Of a stretch of DNA of 64,000 bases, positions 34,815 to 44,200 are shown piece after piece (within the stretch, counting starts at the first letter, position 1; each line of letters begins with the position of its first letter). The translations under genes were made by a program, and so were the position numbers. The stretch spans positions 62,001 through 126,000 of the forward strand of contig CAZFJC010000001.1 of assembly GCA_964518765.1 (NCBI GenBank), in the 5' to 3' direction. Below the pieces are notes generated by a model. That model saw nothing but the letters and a program-made list of their open reading frames with translations, did no database searches and was not told the DNA's origin. Origin of the DNA: CAZPNX01 sp964518765 (GTDB lineage: Bacteria; Edwardsbacteria; AC1; EtOH8).

Positions 34815-35894
34815 ATGGCTGAAGTTAAGCTGGAGTCGGTAAACAAGACCTTCGAAAACGGGGTGCAGGCGGTCTGCCGTCTCGACCTGGAGGTGCGAGA
34901 CCGTGAGTTCCTGGTGATGGTGGGTCCCTCGGGATGCGGCAAGACCACGGTGCTGAGGATGATCGCCGGCTTGGAGGAGGTTTCATCGGGGGTGATTTCC
35001 ATCGGCGGGCGGCCAGTCAACGGCGTCCCCCCTAAGGACCGCCAGGTGGCCATGGTATTCCAGAATTACGCCCTCTATCCCCACATGACCGTCTTCGACA
35101 ACATCGCCTTCGGACTGCGGATGGTCAGGATGGACAGAAAAAGGATCGAAGCCAAGGTTCGGGAGACGGCCGCCATGCTAGGGCTGACTGATTACCTGAA
35201 GCGCAAGCCGAGGGAGCTTTCCGGAGGCCAGCGTCAGAGGGTGGCCCTGGCCCGGGCCATAGTTAAATCGCCGCAGGCCTTCCTCTTCGACGAACCGCTG
35301 TCCAACCTGGACGCCCAGCTCCGCACCCAAACCAGAGCCGAGATCAAGAAGCTGCAACAGCAGCTGGGCACCACCGCCATCTACGTTACCCACGACCGGG
35401 TGGAGGCCATGACCCTGGGCGATCGCATTGCGGTCATGAGGGAGGGCCGGCTGCAGCAGATGGGCGAGCCACTTAAGATCTACCATGATCCAGAAAACGT
35501 GTTCGTGGCCAGCTTCATCGGCACCCCGGGCATCAATTTGTTGAGGGCAAGGGCCTCGTCCCGAAAGGGCGGTCCGGCTGCCGAGTTTGAGGGACGCCTC
35601 CTGCCCCTGCCTCAGGTGAGGGCTAGGCCGGCTAGGGGATGCGAAATTCTGGTCGGCTTCAGGCCCGAGCACCTGGCCATTTCAATGCCGGGGAAGGGCA
35701 TCAGGGCCACAGTGGATCTGGTCGAGCAGCTGGGGGGTGAATCGCTGGTCTACGTCACCTCTGAATCGGGAGCAAAGCTGGTGTCTCGGACAAACGGCAA
35801 CGTCAGCCTGGGGCGGGGGAAGGTGGTGGGCCTGCTGCCCGATGCCGGGGCGGCTATGCTCTTTGATCCCGATACTGGCCTCAGGCTGAGATGA
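34815..35894 (+). CDS. Sugar ABC transporter ATPase (UgpC/MsmK/MalK family)
   Basis: A 359-residue ATPase. Walker A GPSGCGKTT is at 37-45, the Q-loop at QNYALYPHM, the signature LSGGQ at 135-139 and Walker B at AFLFDEPLSNLDAQ, followed by the switch His in YVTHDRVEAM. The C-terminal TOBE/MalK regulatory domain (from about 235) ends the protein. It is the only import ATPase in the window and is the likely partner of the MalF/MalG-type permeases at 18.1-19.9 kb, 15 kb upstream; such ATPases often serve several transporters. It lies 12 bases after the RecJ-like gene. Confidence 0.92.
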   Translation: MAEVKLESVNKTFENGVQAVCRLDLEVRDREFLVMVGPSGCGKTTVLRMIAGLEEVSSGVISIGGRPVNGVPPKDRQVAMVFQNYALYPHMTVFDNIAFGLRMVRMDRKRIEAKVRETAAMLGLTDYLKRKPRELSGGQRQRVALARAIVKSPQAFLFDEPLSNLDAQLRTQTRAEIKKLQQQLGTTAIYVTHDRVEAMTLGDRIAVMREGRLQQMGEPLKIYHDPENVFVASFIGTPGINLLRARASSRKGGPAAEFEGRLLPLPQVRARPARGCEILVGFRPEHLAISMPGKGIRATVDLVEQLGGESLVYVTSESGAKLVSRTNGNVSLGRGKVVGLLPDAGAAMLFDPDTGLRLR

Positions 35895-35904
35895 GCCCTC
35901 CGCC

Positions 35905-35934
35905 TTGACAGCCCGCTGCCGGATGACGTATAAT
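35905..35934 (+). promoter_or_regulatory. Consensus sigma-70 promoter of the TPR gene
   Basis: TTGACA (35905-35910), an 18-base spacer and TATAAT (35929-35934). Transcription would begin near 35941, so the upstream in-frame TTG at 35940 cannot be translated from this promoter; GTG 35979 with AGGAAGAG before it is the likely start. Confidence 0.8.
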
Positions 35935-35978
35935 TACATTTGAATCAAACCATTTTCAACAGAAGGCAGGAAGAGAAA

Positions 35979-36650
35979 GTGTCCCATCGGATAAGCAAGC
36001 ACCGTCTTAAGCACGACGAGTTCGCCGATGACATGCTGCGGACTATCAACTTCATCAAGCGATATTCGACTGAGGTTCTGGCGGTGACAGTCGGCCTTTT
36101 GGTGATCGCCGTGGGCTTGGTGCTCATCTCCCAGAACCGGACCAAGAGCGAACAGCAGGCCGGCCAGATGCTGAACTCGGCGCACGGAGCCCTGCTGGCC
36201 GGGAGCCCGGCCCAGGCCCAGGAGGGGTATCGGGAGATCTCCAAACGTTTCGGTTCGACCGCCGCTGGCCAGGAGGCCAAGATCTATCTGGCAAATCTCA
36301 ATTTCCAACAGCGCAACTATGACGAGGCCCTCAAGCTGTATAGAGAATGCCTCAAGTCCAATCCCCGGAACCCGATACTGCTGAGCGCGGCTATGACCGG
36401 GGTGGCCGCCTGCCTGGAGCAACAGGGAGACCTGGCCGGAGCGGCCGGTCAGTATTTGGAGGCCGCTAAAAGGCTTTCCAAGGAGGAGCACCTGGCGGTC
36501 TCGGCCCTTTTAGATGCCGGGCGTTGCTACACCCAGGCCGTCATGGCCGAAAGAGCCCGCCAGGCCTATCAGAAGATGATAGACGGCTACCCGGCCAACC
36601 CCAGGACGCCCGAGGCCAAGGCAGCCATACAGATGATCCCGGCCTTCTGA
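35979..36650 (+). CDS. Membrane-anchored TPR protein (YfgM-like)
   Basis: A 223-residue protein. Translation at GTG 35979 is chosen because of the AGGAAGAG site and the position of the promoter. A basic N-terminus (SHRISKHRLKHDEF) is followed by one transmembrane helix (VLAVTVGLLVIAVGLVLI, about 34-51), then TPR-like helical repeats in the periplasm (GQEAKIYLANLNFQQRNYDEALKLY, LLSAAMTGVAACLEQQGDLAGAA). This layout matches YfgM-like proteins that associate with the translocon and periplasmic chaperones. The GH57 gene follows after ten bases. Confidence 0.75.
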   Translation: MSHRISKHRLKHDEFADDMLRTINFIKRYSTEVLAVTVGLLVIAVGLVLISQNRTKSEQQAGQMLNSAHGALLAGSPAQAQEGYREISKRFGSTAAGQEAKIYLANLNFQQRNYDEALKLYRECLKSNPRNPILLSAAMTGVAACLEQQGDLAGAAGQYLEAAKRLSKEEHLAVSALLDAGRCYTQAVMAERARQAYQKMIDGYPANPRTPEAKAAIQMIPAF

Positions 36651-36660
36651 CCGGAGCCGC

Positions 36661-38799
36661 ATGCCGCGCCTTGGCGTCGCCTTTCTCTGGCACATGCACC
36701 AGCCCTGCTATCGGGAGCCCGATGGCAGGGTTTTTAGACTTCCTTGGGCCAGGCTGCACGGCCTCAAGGACTATGCCGACATGCCGAAGTTGGCCATGTC
36801 CCAGCCCGGCCTCAGGCTGACCTTCAATCTGGTGCCGGCCCTAGTGGAACAGCTGGAGGCCTATGCCCAGGGCTCAGCCTCGGACCGGCATCTAGAGCTC
36901 ACCAGAAGGCCGGCAGGCGAGCTTTCCGAGGAGGAGGCCTGTTTACTGCTACAAGAGTTCTTCATGGCCAACTGGGAGAATATGATCCGCCCCAGGCCTA
37001 GGTATTGGGAGCTGCTGAATAAGCGCGGAACATACTTTCACCCCTCGAACCTTCCCTCTGTTCTCAGACGGTTCAACCGGCAGGACCTGCTCGACCTTCA
37101 GGTCTGGTTCAATCTGGCCTGGACCGATCCCACCCATCTGGAAAATGACCCGGTGCTGGCCGGGCTGTGCGAAAAAGGGAGGGGATTCGACGAGCAGGAC
37201 AAGGCGGCCATGCTGGAGAGCCAGGCAGCCATCCTGGCCTCTATCGTGCCAGCCTACCGGAAGGCGGCCGAGTCCGGGTGTGCCGAGCTCAGCACCTCAC
37301 CGTTCTACCACCCGATTCTGCCTCTGCTATGCGACAGCGACGCCGCTCGGGAGTGCATGCCGAAGTCTCCATTGCCGGGCAGGTTCGCTTTTCCCGAGGA
37401 CGCGGCCGGGCAGGTGGTGCGGGCGCTGGATTTTATGGAGAAGCGTTTCGGTGTGCGCCCCAAGGGCGTCTGGCCCTCCGAGGGCAGCGTCAGCCGGGAG
37501 ACGGTGGAGATTATGCGGACAATGGAAGTGCAATGGCTGGCCACCGATGAGGGTATACTGGAGCGGAGCCTAGGAAGGCAGCTACGGGCCAACCTGGAGG
37601 TCTCCGAGCAGGCCGAACTCTACAGGCCATACCTGCTCGGATCCGATGGGCCGGCCATCTTCTTCCGCGATCGGGTGCTATCCGACCTCATCGGGTTCAC
37701 CTATTCTTCGTGGAAGCCAGAGGAGGCGGCCGCAGACTTTGTTTCCAGGCTCGAAGGGATAGCCGACACCCTGGGTGGAAGGGCCGGTGAGCATATAGTA
37801 CCAGTGGTGCTGGATGGGGAGAACGCCTGGGAATCTTATCCCGGGGACGGCCGAGCCTTCCTTGAGGCCTTGTACCGGAAGCTGACGGCCAGCCAGAAAC
37901 TACGCACCTGCACCTTCTCTGAATTCCTGAAGTCAGAGCCCCGGTTCGGCAGACTGGAGAGGCTGCACCCCGGCTCGTGGATCAACAGCGACTTCGGTGT
38001 ATGGATCGGCCAGAGGGAGGATAACGCGGCCTGGGAGATGTTGCGGCAAGCCAGGGAGGCTTTCGAGAAGAAGAAGGATGCTCTGGACCAAGCCACCAGG
38101 AGCCAGGTTATGGAGGAACTATTTATCGCCGAGGGAAGCGACTGGTGCTGGTGGTACGGAGGCAACTACGCTAGCGAGCATCTGCAGGAGTTCGACCGGC
38201 TGTTTCGCGCCCACATCGTCAAGGCCTACCGGCTGATGGGCCTGAAGGTGCCCGAGGAGTCGCTCAGGCCGATAGCGACTTCAAGAACCTCGGAGCGCCA
38301 GCTGAGCGAGCCCATCGAGCTGGTAAGTCCGACCATCGACGGACGGTCGACCGACTACTATGAGTGGGCCGGGGCCGGAAAGATCGACACCGCGGTCATA
38401 GGCGGGACCATGCACCGCAGCCAAAGCCTCATCAAAGCCGTTTATTATGGCTGCGATGAGAAAAACCTATATCTGAGGATGGATCCGGCCGAGGATCTTG
38501 ATCGGGAAAGCTATCCCGAAATCAATGCGGCCGTCGAGATTATAAAGCCGGCCCAGATGACTGTTAAAACCGGGATATTATGGCAAAAGAACGCTGAAGC
38601 CGGTTTAGTCTGGGCATACGAAAGGATCATAGAGGTTTGCGTACCTTTCAGTAGATTTAGCGCCAAGCCGGGAGACGAGGTTTTATTCCAAATTTCCGTG
38701 CATAATAATTCTTTGGAGCTGGAGAAACATCCAACAACAGAGGCGATAAGAATAACTGTGCCCAAGGCCGATTATCTGATTCAAAATTGGCAAGTTTAA
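36661..38799 (+). CDS. Glycoside hydrolase family 57 (alpha-amylase/glucanotransferase type)
   Basis: A 712-residue cytoplasmic enzyme without signal peptide. The N-terminal FLWHMHQPCY motif is diagnostic for GH57. The putative nucleophile Glu is at about 274 (GVWPSEGS) and the acid/base Asp at about 385 (VVLDGENAWE), each in the expected conserved region. A C-terminal beta-rich domain (about 545-710) resembles those of GH57 amylases/glucanotransferases. It probably processes alpha-glucans, consistent with a MalFGK-like transporter in the same window. The last 250 bases and the following spacer become AT-rich. Confidence 0.88.
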   Translation: MPRLGVAFLWHMHQPCYREPDGRVFRLPWARLHGLKDYADMPKLAMSQPGLRLTFNLVPALVEQLEAYAQGSASDRHLELTRRPAGELSEEEACLLLQEFFMANWENMIRPRPRYWELLNKRGTYFHPSNLPSVLRRFNRQDLLDLQVWFNLAWTDPTHLENDPVLAGLCEKGRGFDEQDKAAMLESQAAILASIVPAYRKAAESGCAELSTSPFYHPILPLLCDSDAARECMPKSPLPGRFAFPEDAAGQVVRALDFMEKRFGVRPKGVWPSEGSVSRETVEIMRTMEVQWLATDEGILERSLGRQLRANLEVSEQAELYRPYLLGSDGPAIFFRDRVLSDLIGFTYSSWKPEEAAADFVSRLEGIADTLGGRAGEHIVPVVLDGENAWESYPGDGRAFLEALYRKLTASQKLRTCTFSEFLKSEPRFGRLERLHPGSWINSDFGVWIGQREDNAAWEMLRQAREAFEKKKDALDQATRSQVMEELFIAEGSDWCWWYGGNYASEHLQEFDRLFRAHIVKAYRLMGLKVPEESLRPIATSRTSERQLSEPIELVSPTIDGRSTDYYEWAGAGKIDTAVIGGTMHRSQSLIKAVYYGCDEKNLYLRMDPAEDLDRESYPEINAAVEIIKPAQMTVKTGILWQKNAEAGLVWAYERIIEVCVPFSRFSAKPGDEVLFQISVHNNSLELEKHPTTEAIRITVPKADYLIQNWQV

Positions 38800-38950
38800 G
38801 CATAACAATAAAAAAAATAATAAAAAAGATTAAACAATATTTTTAAAAAATATCAATTCCAATCATTTGCTCTTTTACTAAAATCAATAATTGGTGTCCA
38901 GCCAAATATAAATGTCCCATAATAAATATTATGTAAACTATTAATAAAAA

Positions 38951-38985
38951 TAAGAAAGAGGCCGGTTATTCCGGCCTCTTTCTTA
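38951..38985. terminator. Bidirectional terminator between GH57 and the zinc-ribbon gene
   Basis: TAAGAAAGAGGCCGG (38951-38965) and CCGGCCTCTTTCTTA (38971-38985) pair perfectly around TTATT. On the minus strand it is followed by ATTTTTATTAATA, making it a strong terminator for the minus-strand gene; it can also end GH57 transcripts. Confidence 0.85.
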
Positions 38986-38995
38986 TACTTCTTTC

Positions 38996-40018
38996 CTACT
39001 TCCCTAATAGGTCTTGGGCAGATATCAGCTCGTTCCCGCACTTCTCGCAGTACCAGTTATCCGCCCGGTTGAATGAGCCGCATTTGGGGCATTTCAGCTC
39101 GCCCTCATGGCTTTCTTCGGTCGGTTCCTCGGCAGCAGCCGAAGCAACGATCTCAACTGCCTCGGCTGGTTTGGCTGCAGTTGGTGTTGCCAAGCTCTCA
39201 CCAAGCAGGCTGGCGAACTGTTTCTCGAGTTCATCTATTTCGTTGGGAACAGCCTCGGCAGCAGGAGCCACAGGTGCAGGTTCAGGCTGCTGTACTGGGG
39301 CCGGTTTCGGCGTCGGGGATGGGGCCTGAGGCTTGGGTGATGGCTTTAGGGTGGTTTCGGCAACTGGGTGCATCTCTGGTGCTGGCCTTGGTGCCGGTCT
39401 CGGCTGCGGCGCTGGAGTTGGAGCGTGATATGGTGCAACTTGTTGTGGTTCTATTGGTTGCGCTGGCGTTTGTTTTGGCGCTGGAGCCAGCCTTGGTTGC
39501 GGCTGCGGTGCGGTCTGCCGCGGTGCAGCAGGAGCCGGCCTCGGAGGTTCAGGCGGCGGAGCCGTAGCGGGTTTAGGGATCGGTTTGGGCTGGGCGGCCA
39601 TCATCTTTCGGTAGTTGGCTATCTTCTGGTCCAGGGCCTCCAGCTTACCGTCGATCTCGGCCATCTCCTCGACATGTTCCTGTGTTTCCCGAGCCTTAGT
39701 CTCTTCGTCTATCTCCCCAATGGCCAACCTCAGGTCCATCTCGTCCAGGATGTCTTTCAGCTCCTGCTTCCTGATGTTTAACGTATCCTGGTCGACCTCG
39801 GCCTGGTTGAGGGCTTCCTCCAGGTCGGCCCCCTTCTGCAGCATCAGTTCGTGGATCTCCTGGATCTTGCCGTCGTACTCGGCGCGGACCTTGGAATATA
39901 TCTCGGGCCTGGTCAGGGACTTCTTCTCATCTAGAATGGCCAGGCGCTTCTGGAACGCCTCCAACAGCGACTGAAGTTCCTCCAGGGTCTCGTTGCCGGT
40001 AAGGTTCTCAATGGCCAT
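38996..40018 (-). CDS. Coiled-coil, proline-rich, zinc-ribbon protein
   Basis: A 340-residue cytoplasmic protein of unknown function in three parts: an N-terminal helical coiled coil (about 1-145, rich in E, L, K and Q), a Pro/Ala/Gln low-complexity linker (about 145-255), and a C-terminal zinc ribbon with two CxxC knuckles (CPKCGSFNRADNWYCEKCGNEL, about 311-332). The linker gives long spurious frames on the opposite strand. It is 15 bases downstream of holA and ends before a strong terminator, so the two form an operon. Zinc ribbons of this kind often bind nucleic acid or protein; the link with the clamp-loader subunit may be only positional. Confidence 0.7.
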   Translation of the reverse strand: MAIENLTGNETLEELQSLLEAFQKRLAILDEKKSLTRPEIYSKVRAEYDGKIQEIHELMLQKGADLEEALNQAEVDQDTLNIRKQELKDILDEMDLRLAIGEIDEETKARETQEHVEEMAEIDGKLEALDQKIANYRKMMAAQPKPIPKPATAPPPEPPRPAPAAPRQTAPQPQPRLAPAPKQTPAQPIEPQQVAPYHAPTPAPQPRPAPRPAPEMHPVAETTLKPSPKPQAPSPTPKPAPVQQPEPAPVAPAAEAVPNEIDELEKQFASLLGESLATPTAAKPAEAVEIVASAAAEEPTEESHEGELKCPKCGSFNRADNWYCEKCGNELISAQDLLGK

Positions 40019-40033
40019 CTTGCGGTCCTTGAA

Positions 40034-41032
40034 TCATTTCATGGTTAGCCGGTGCACTGCCTGAGTGGCCAAGGTCCTGGGATCGCCCCCTCCCGATTTC
40101 ATCTGGTGCTCGGCGTCGAAAAGGGTCATCATGGCTTTCAGGTACTGCTGGTCGTTCCGTTTGCGGGCCAGGGCCGCTGTGGCCGGCGTCTTCAGGCCCC
40201 AATAGGTTCTCCTGTCGATCGTCCCCTGGGTCCGGCGCGATTCCCCGGCCAGTTTTACCTTCCATAGGTGCTCCATCTGATAGAAGAGCCCGGTCGTCAG
40301 CCTCACCGGATCCTCGCCACCTTCGAACAGCTGCTGGAGCAAGGCCATTGCCCCGGGGCGGTCCGCCCTTCCCACGGCCCATGCCAGATCATCCGGCGAT
40401 GCCTGGGACGAAAGCCCGGCCAGGGTCTGAACGACGGCCTTGTCCACCTTCCTTACCGGCCCTTCCCCCAGGAATTGTGAGATCTTCTCCAGCTCCTGAT
40501 CTAGCAGGCCCATGCTGGTCCCTGAGATCGAGATCAAGGCTTCGGCCGCCTTCCGATCCATGGTTAAACCCCTCTCGCGGGACGAAGACAGGATCCAGGC
40601 CGTCAGCTCCTCTTCTGAGGGCGTCTCGCACTTGACGGCTATGGCCGCCTCCGCTGAGTCTCTGACCAGCGGGCTTTTATCGTCCAGCTTGAATGAGCTT
40701 AAAACCAGGCAGGTGTCTGGGGATGGCCTCTCCAGGTATTCCAGCACCGCCTTGCGGCCCTTGACGCTAAGGGCGTCGGCCTCCTTGGCCACCAGCACCT
40801 GCCTTTGCTGGAAAAGTCCCAGGTTGAGGCATTGCTCGACGATGCCAGGTCCGTCGATATCCGAAGCGTAGATGGTGCGCAACGCCTCGGGTGAAAAATT
40901 TTGGCCCAGGAACGCTTTGGCTATTTCCTGACAGGCCTTGCCCTTCAAGTACTCCTCTTCCCCTATAAGCAGATAGGCAGGGCGACACCCCTCCCTGGCA
41001 AGCTGCTGCTTTAAGGCCCGGTATTGCACCAT
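40034..41032 (-). CDS. holA: DNA polymerase III delta subunit
   Basis: A 332-residue HolA, the clamp-loader subunit that opens the beta sliding clamp. The N-terminal YLLIGEEEYLKGKACQEIAKAFL (about 20-42), DALSVKGRKAVLEYLERPSPDTCLVLSS and C-terminal KVKLAGESRRTQGTIDRRTYWGLK...RKRNDQQYLKAMMTLFDAEHQMKSGGGDP pattern are typical of delta, which has an AAA-like fold without a functional Walker A. ATG 41032 is the natural start. It leads the small minus-strand operon with the zinc-ribbon gene. Confidence 0.9.
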   Translation of the reverse strand: MVQYRALKQQLAREGCRPAYLLIGEEEYLKGKACQEIAKAFLGQNFSPEALRTIYASDIDGPGIVEQCLNLGLFQQRQVLVAKEADALSVKGRKAVLEYLERPSPDTCLVLSSFKLDDKSPLVRDSAEAAIAVKCETPSEEELTAWILSSSRERGLTMDRKAAEALISISGTSMGLLDQELEKISQFLGEGPVRKVDKAVVQTLAGLSSQASPDDLAWAVGRADRPGAMALLQQLFEGGEDPVRLTTGLFYQMEHLWKVKLAGESRRTQGTIDRRTYWGLKTPATAALARKRNDQQYLKAMMTLFDAEHQMKSGGGDPRTLATQAVHRLTMK

Positions 41033-41102
41033 TTGGGTATAGTTTACTAATTTATGGCCGATTTGTCAATATATTTCTGTCCTTTATGACTTTAAGCCTG
41101 TC

Positions 41103-41134
41103 AGAAGGGCTCCCGTAAGGGAGCCCTTCTTTTA
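41103..41134 (+). terminator. Terminator-like hairpin between holA and the 41235 gene
   Basis: AGAAGGGCTCCC (41103-41114) and GGGAGCCCTTCT (41119-41130) pair perfectly around GTAA. The T-tract (TTTT) follows on the plus strand, although both flanking genes read on the minus strand; it may still end the 41235-45641 transcript or block antisense reads. Confidence 0.6.
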
Positions 41135-41234
41135 ATCCCACCCCTCCCCTGACCTGTCCGCCGTAGCGATAGCGTTGGCGGAAGCTTTAGCGCAGGCAGA
41201 GTTAAGGGGATATAGTGGTTAGGTCGCTAGGTTA

Positions 41235-44200
41235 CTACCTGATGACCGTCATCTTCCTGGTGGCGTTGAACTCCGGGGTCACCATGCGCACCAGGTAGAC
41301 GCCGGCAGCCACCTTCTGGCCGTTGTCGCTTTGGCCCTTCCAGGTGATTTGGTGGTATCCGGCCGCCAGCTTGCCGTTGGCCAGTGTCTTGACCCTCTGC
41401 CCGGCGATGTTGTACACCTCCACCCTCACCTGGCTCTCCTTGGGCAGGCCGAACTTGATGGTGGTGTTGGTGCGCACCGGGTTGGGGTAGTTGTTGGCCA
41501 AGCTGAACACCGTGGGCTTGGCCGATGCCGCCGGCTCCCCCTCCACCCCGGTGGACAGCCAGTTGAGGATCCGGTACATCAGCTCGGCCTTGGTGTTGGC
41601 CCCGTCGGTGATGTCCTCGAACAGGGTGGTGAAGAACACGGTGCGGAAGGTCCCGTTGTCATAGGCCACCCCCGTCTTCTCGCCCACCTTGGCGGTGACG
41701 TCCAGCACGTCGTAGGTGCCGGCCACCGACTGTTTGGTCAGGTCGTCGGCGTAGGTGCCCACATCCGGGTCCTCGATCACCCCGTAGGCCAAACCCTCGG
41801 CCAGGGAGCCGACCACGCCCGCGATGTTGTAGGGGTTGGTGATGGCGTCCTGGTCGGCCGAGGCCAGCCCGAGGTAATCGTAGGGGAACTGTCCCGGAGT
41901 GAACGCCCCGGCGCTGGGATAACGGTCCCAGAGGTAGTCCTGGGCGCTGTAGAACAGCCTCCCGCCGGCGGCCAGGTAGGCGGCCAGGTTGGCCTCGTCG
42001 TTGGCCGTCAGCGAGTTGGAATCGGTCCATTGACCGCCGCTCCACCACACCACGTGGGTGCGGCCGTTGAACCAGGCCGCCGCCGGTCCGTCGGCGCCAG
42101 CCGTCGGATCGACCTCGTAGACCGTGTACTGCCCGGTGTAGCCGGCCCCGTCCAGGGCCGCCGTGTAGATGGCCTGCCTGTCGGGCCAGCCCGCCCCGGC
42201 GTTCGACCGATCGTCATCAACCAGCAGGATGGGCAGAGCCGCCGGCGTGGCCGTGGCCTCGTTGCTGTTGGCGCTGACGGTGTACGGCATGGTGTACTGG
42301 GCGTTGACCACGTAGTAGTACTGGGTGCTGTTCTGAACGTTGGTGTCAAGACAGTTGAGCCCGGTGGTGCTCCATATCGTGGTGTACGGCCCGCCGCTGA
42401 CCAAGCTCCGTCCCACGTTGAACTGCTGGATGTTCTTGGCCATGGCCAGGGCGCCCTTGAGCTCGGGGTACTGGACCGCCTGCTTATTGCTGACGGGGTT
42501 TGCCTTGAGGCCGGCCAACTGCGGCAGGGGCTTGTCCGACTTGCGCGGATGGTAGGACTTGAGGGCCAGGCCCTTGGTGTAGGCCGAGTAGGTGACCGCC
42601 GCCTGATGGTTGTAATCGTAGTAATTGCCGGCATAGGTCAGGTTGCCCCAGGTGGTCGAGGCCACGTCGTAGAACATGGAGCGGATGCCCGGGCCCCCAG
42701 CGTCCGAAAGCAGGGTCGGCATGTCGGTGGTCTGGCAGACGTAGCCGATATGGAAGTCGCCCGAGGCCAGGATGAGGTTGTAGCTGCTCAGGTCCAGGAC
42801 GTTGGCCGTCGGGTACAGCGCGGGCAGGAACTTGAACGGCGGGATCAGGTCGGTCATCATGTCTGGCAAGCCCGTCCCGTCGTCCGGCCACACGTGGATC
42901 TCGACCGAGTCGTTGCCCGGCCCGTAGTCGAGCCAATTGGAGACCGCCTGTTCCAGCTTGCAAGGATAGTGCTGCGGGCTGAAACGGGTGGTGGCGATGT
43001 CGCCGGCGTTCCAGTACCAGTAATAGGCCACGGCTCCGTCGCTGTAGTCCAGTACCTGCGCCGGGGGCGCCCAGTCGAGCTGCACCATCATGTCGCCGGC
43101 GGTGGCGTTCAGGGCCGTGGGCGGAAGCGGGTCCAGGACCTTGAACTGGTAGCCGCGGTACATGCCCGGATCGTAGGTGACGGCGCCCTGGTCGTCCCAA
43201 GCGCCAAGGAAGTACTCGATGACGGTGCCAGGGGCGATCGGGCCCGGGATGCTGAAGTCGAAGGTGTCGCCGCTGACAGCGGTGTGGGTGATGGCCCACC
43301 AGTCGGTGGCGTTGTCGGTGTACCACAGGGTGTCGGCCGCGATGCCCACCTTGGCCGAGTCGCCGATCAGCGCCCTCACCAGGAACGGCCCGGCGCCGTC
43401 GTAGGTGTCGTCCGGGGTCTCGATGACGCTGACGTACGGAGCCGAATTGGGGGGCGTCACCTCGACCACGATTTCGTCGATGAAGACGTCGTTGCCGTAG
43501 CTGCTGCGGCCGCGGAAGCCTAGCTGGACGGTGTCGCCGTCATAGGCCGCCAGGGACAGCATGATGTTCTCCCAGCGGGTGGTGCCGTCGTTCCTGACGT
43601 AGCCGCCCAGGACGGCCCAGCTGGAGCCGCCGTCGTCGGAGACCTCGATGTAGAGGGAATCGCCCGAGTACTGGGTCTCGTGGTACATCCAGAAGTTGAC
43701 CCGGCAGTCGGTCCCGCTGAGGTCGATGAGGGGGCTGATCAGCCTGGTCTGGTTGCCCGTGGCGCAGGTGTAGGAGTTAAAGTACGCCTGGTAGGTCCCC
43801 GCGTAAGGCGCGTGCGGGGGATGGCCCTGGGTGGCGTCGGCCACCAGCCAGTTGCCGGCCGTTCCGGAAACGTCCTCCTGGCTCCAGTCGGCCGGCGGTA
43901 CAGCTCCGCCCTCGAACCCCTCGTTGAAGGGGATGGAGTAGACCGGCTCGACGTGGACGAAAGCGTCCTGGTCCTTGCCCATGGCGAAATGGGAGAAGTC
44001 GGTGACGTTGGCTATCTCGATGGAGCCGCCGTCGGCCGGTCCGCCGTAATTGCGGGCCGAGATGTCCGGGAAGGTCCAGTCGGGATCGTCGTATTTGCCG
44101 ACCACCATGATGCTCTCGTCGTCGGCCTCGGTGAACCCGGTGTTGAAGTCGCCCGGCAGGTAGGCGAAATTGATGCGGCAGGAGTCGAACACGGCCGCCA

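Noticed and set aside
39069..39567. Plus-strand frames opposite the Pro-rich linker
   Set aside because: They arise from the low-complexity coding of the minus-strand zinc-ribbon protein.
41331..43523. A 730-codon plus-strand frame opposite the 41235 gene
   Set aside because: No start signal or motif; it is antisense to a protein with a signal peptide and a sorting domain.
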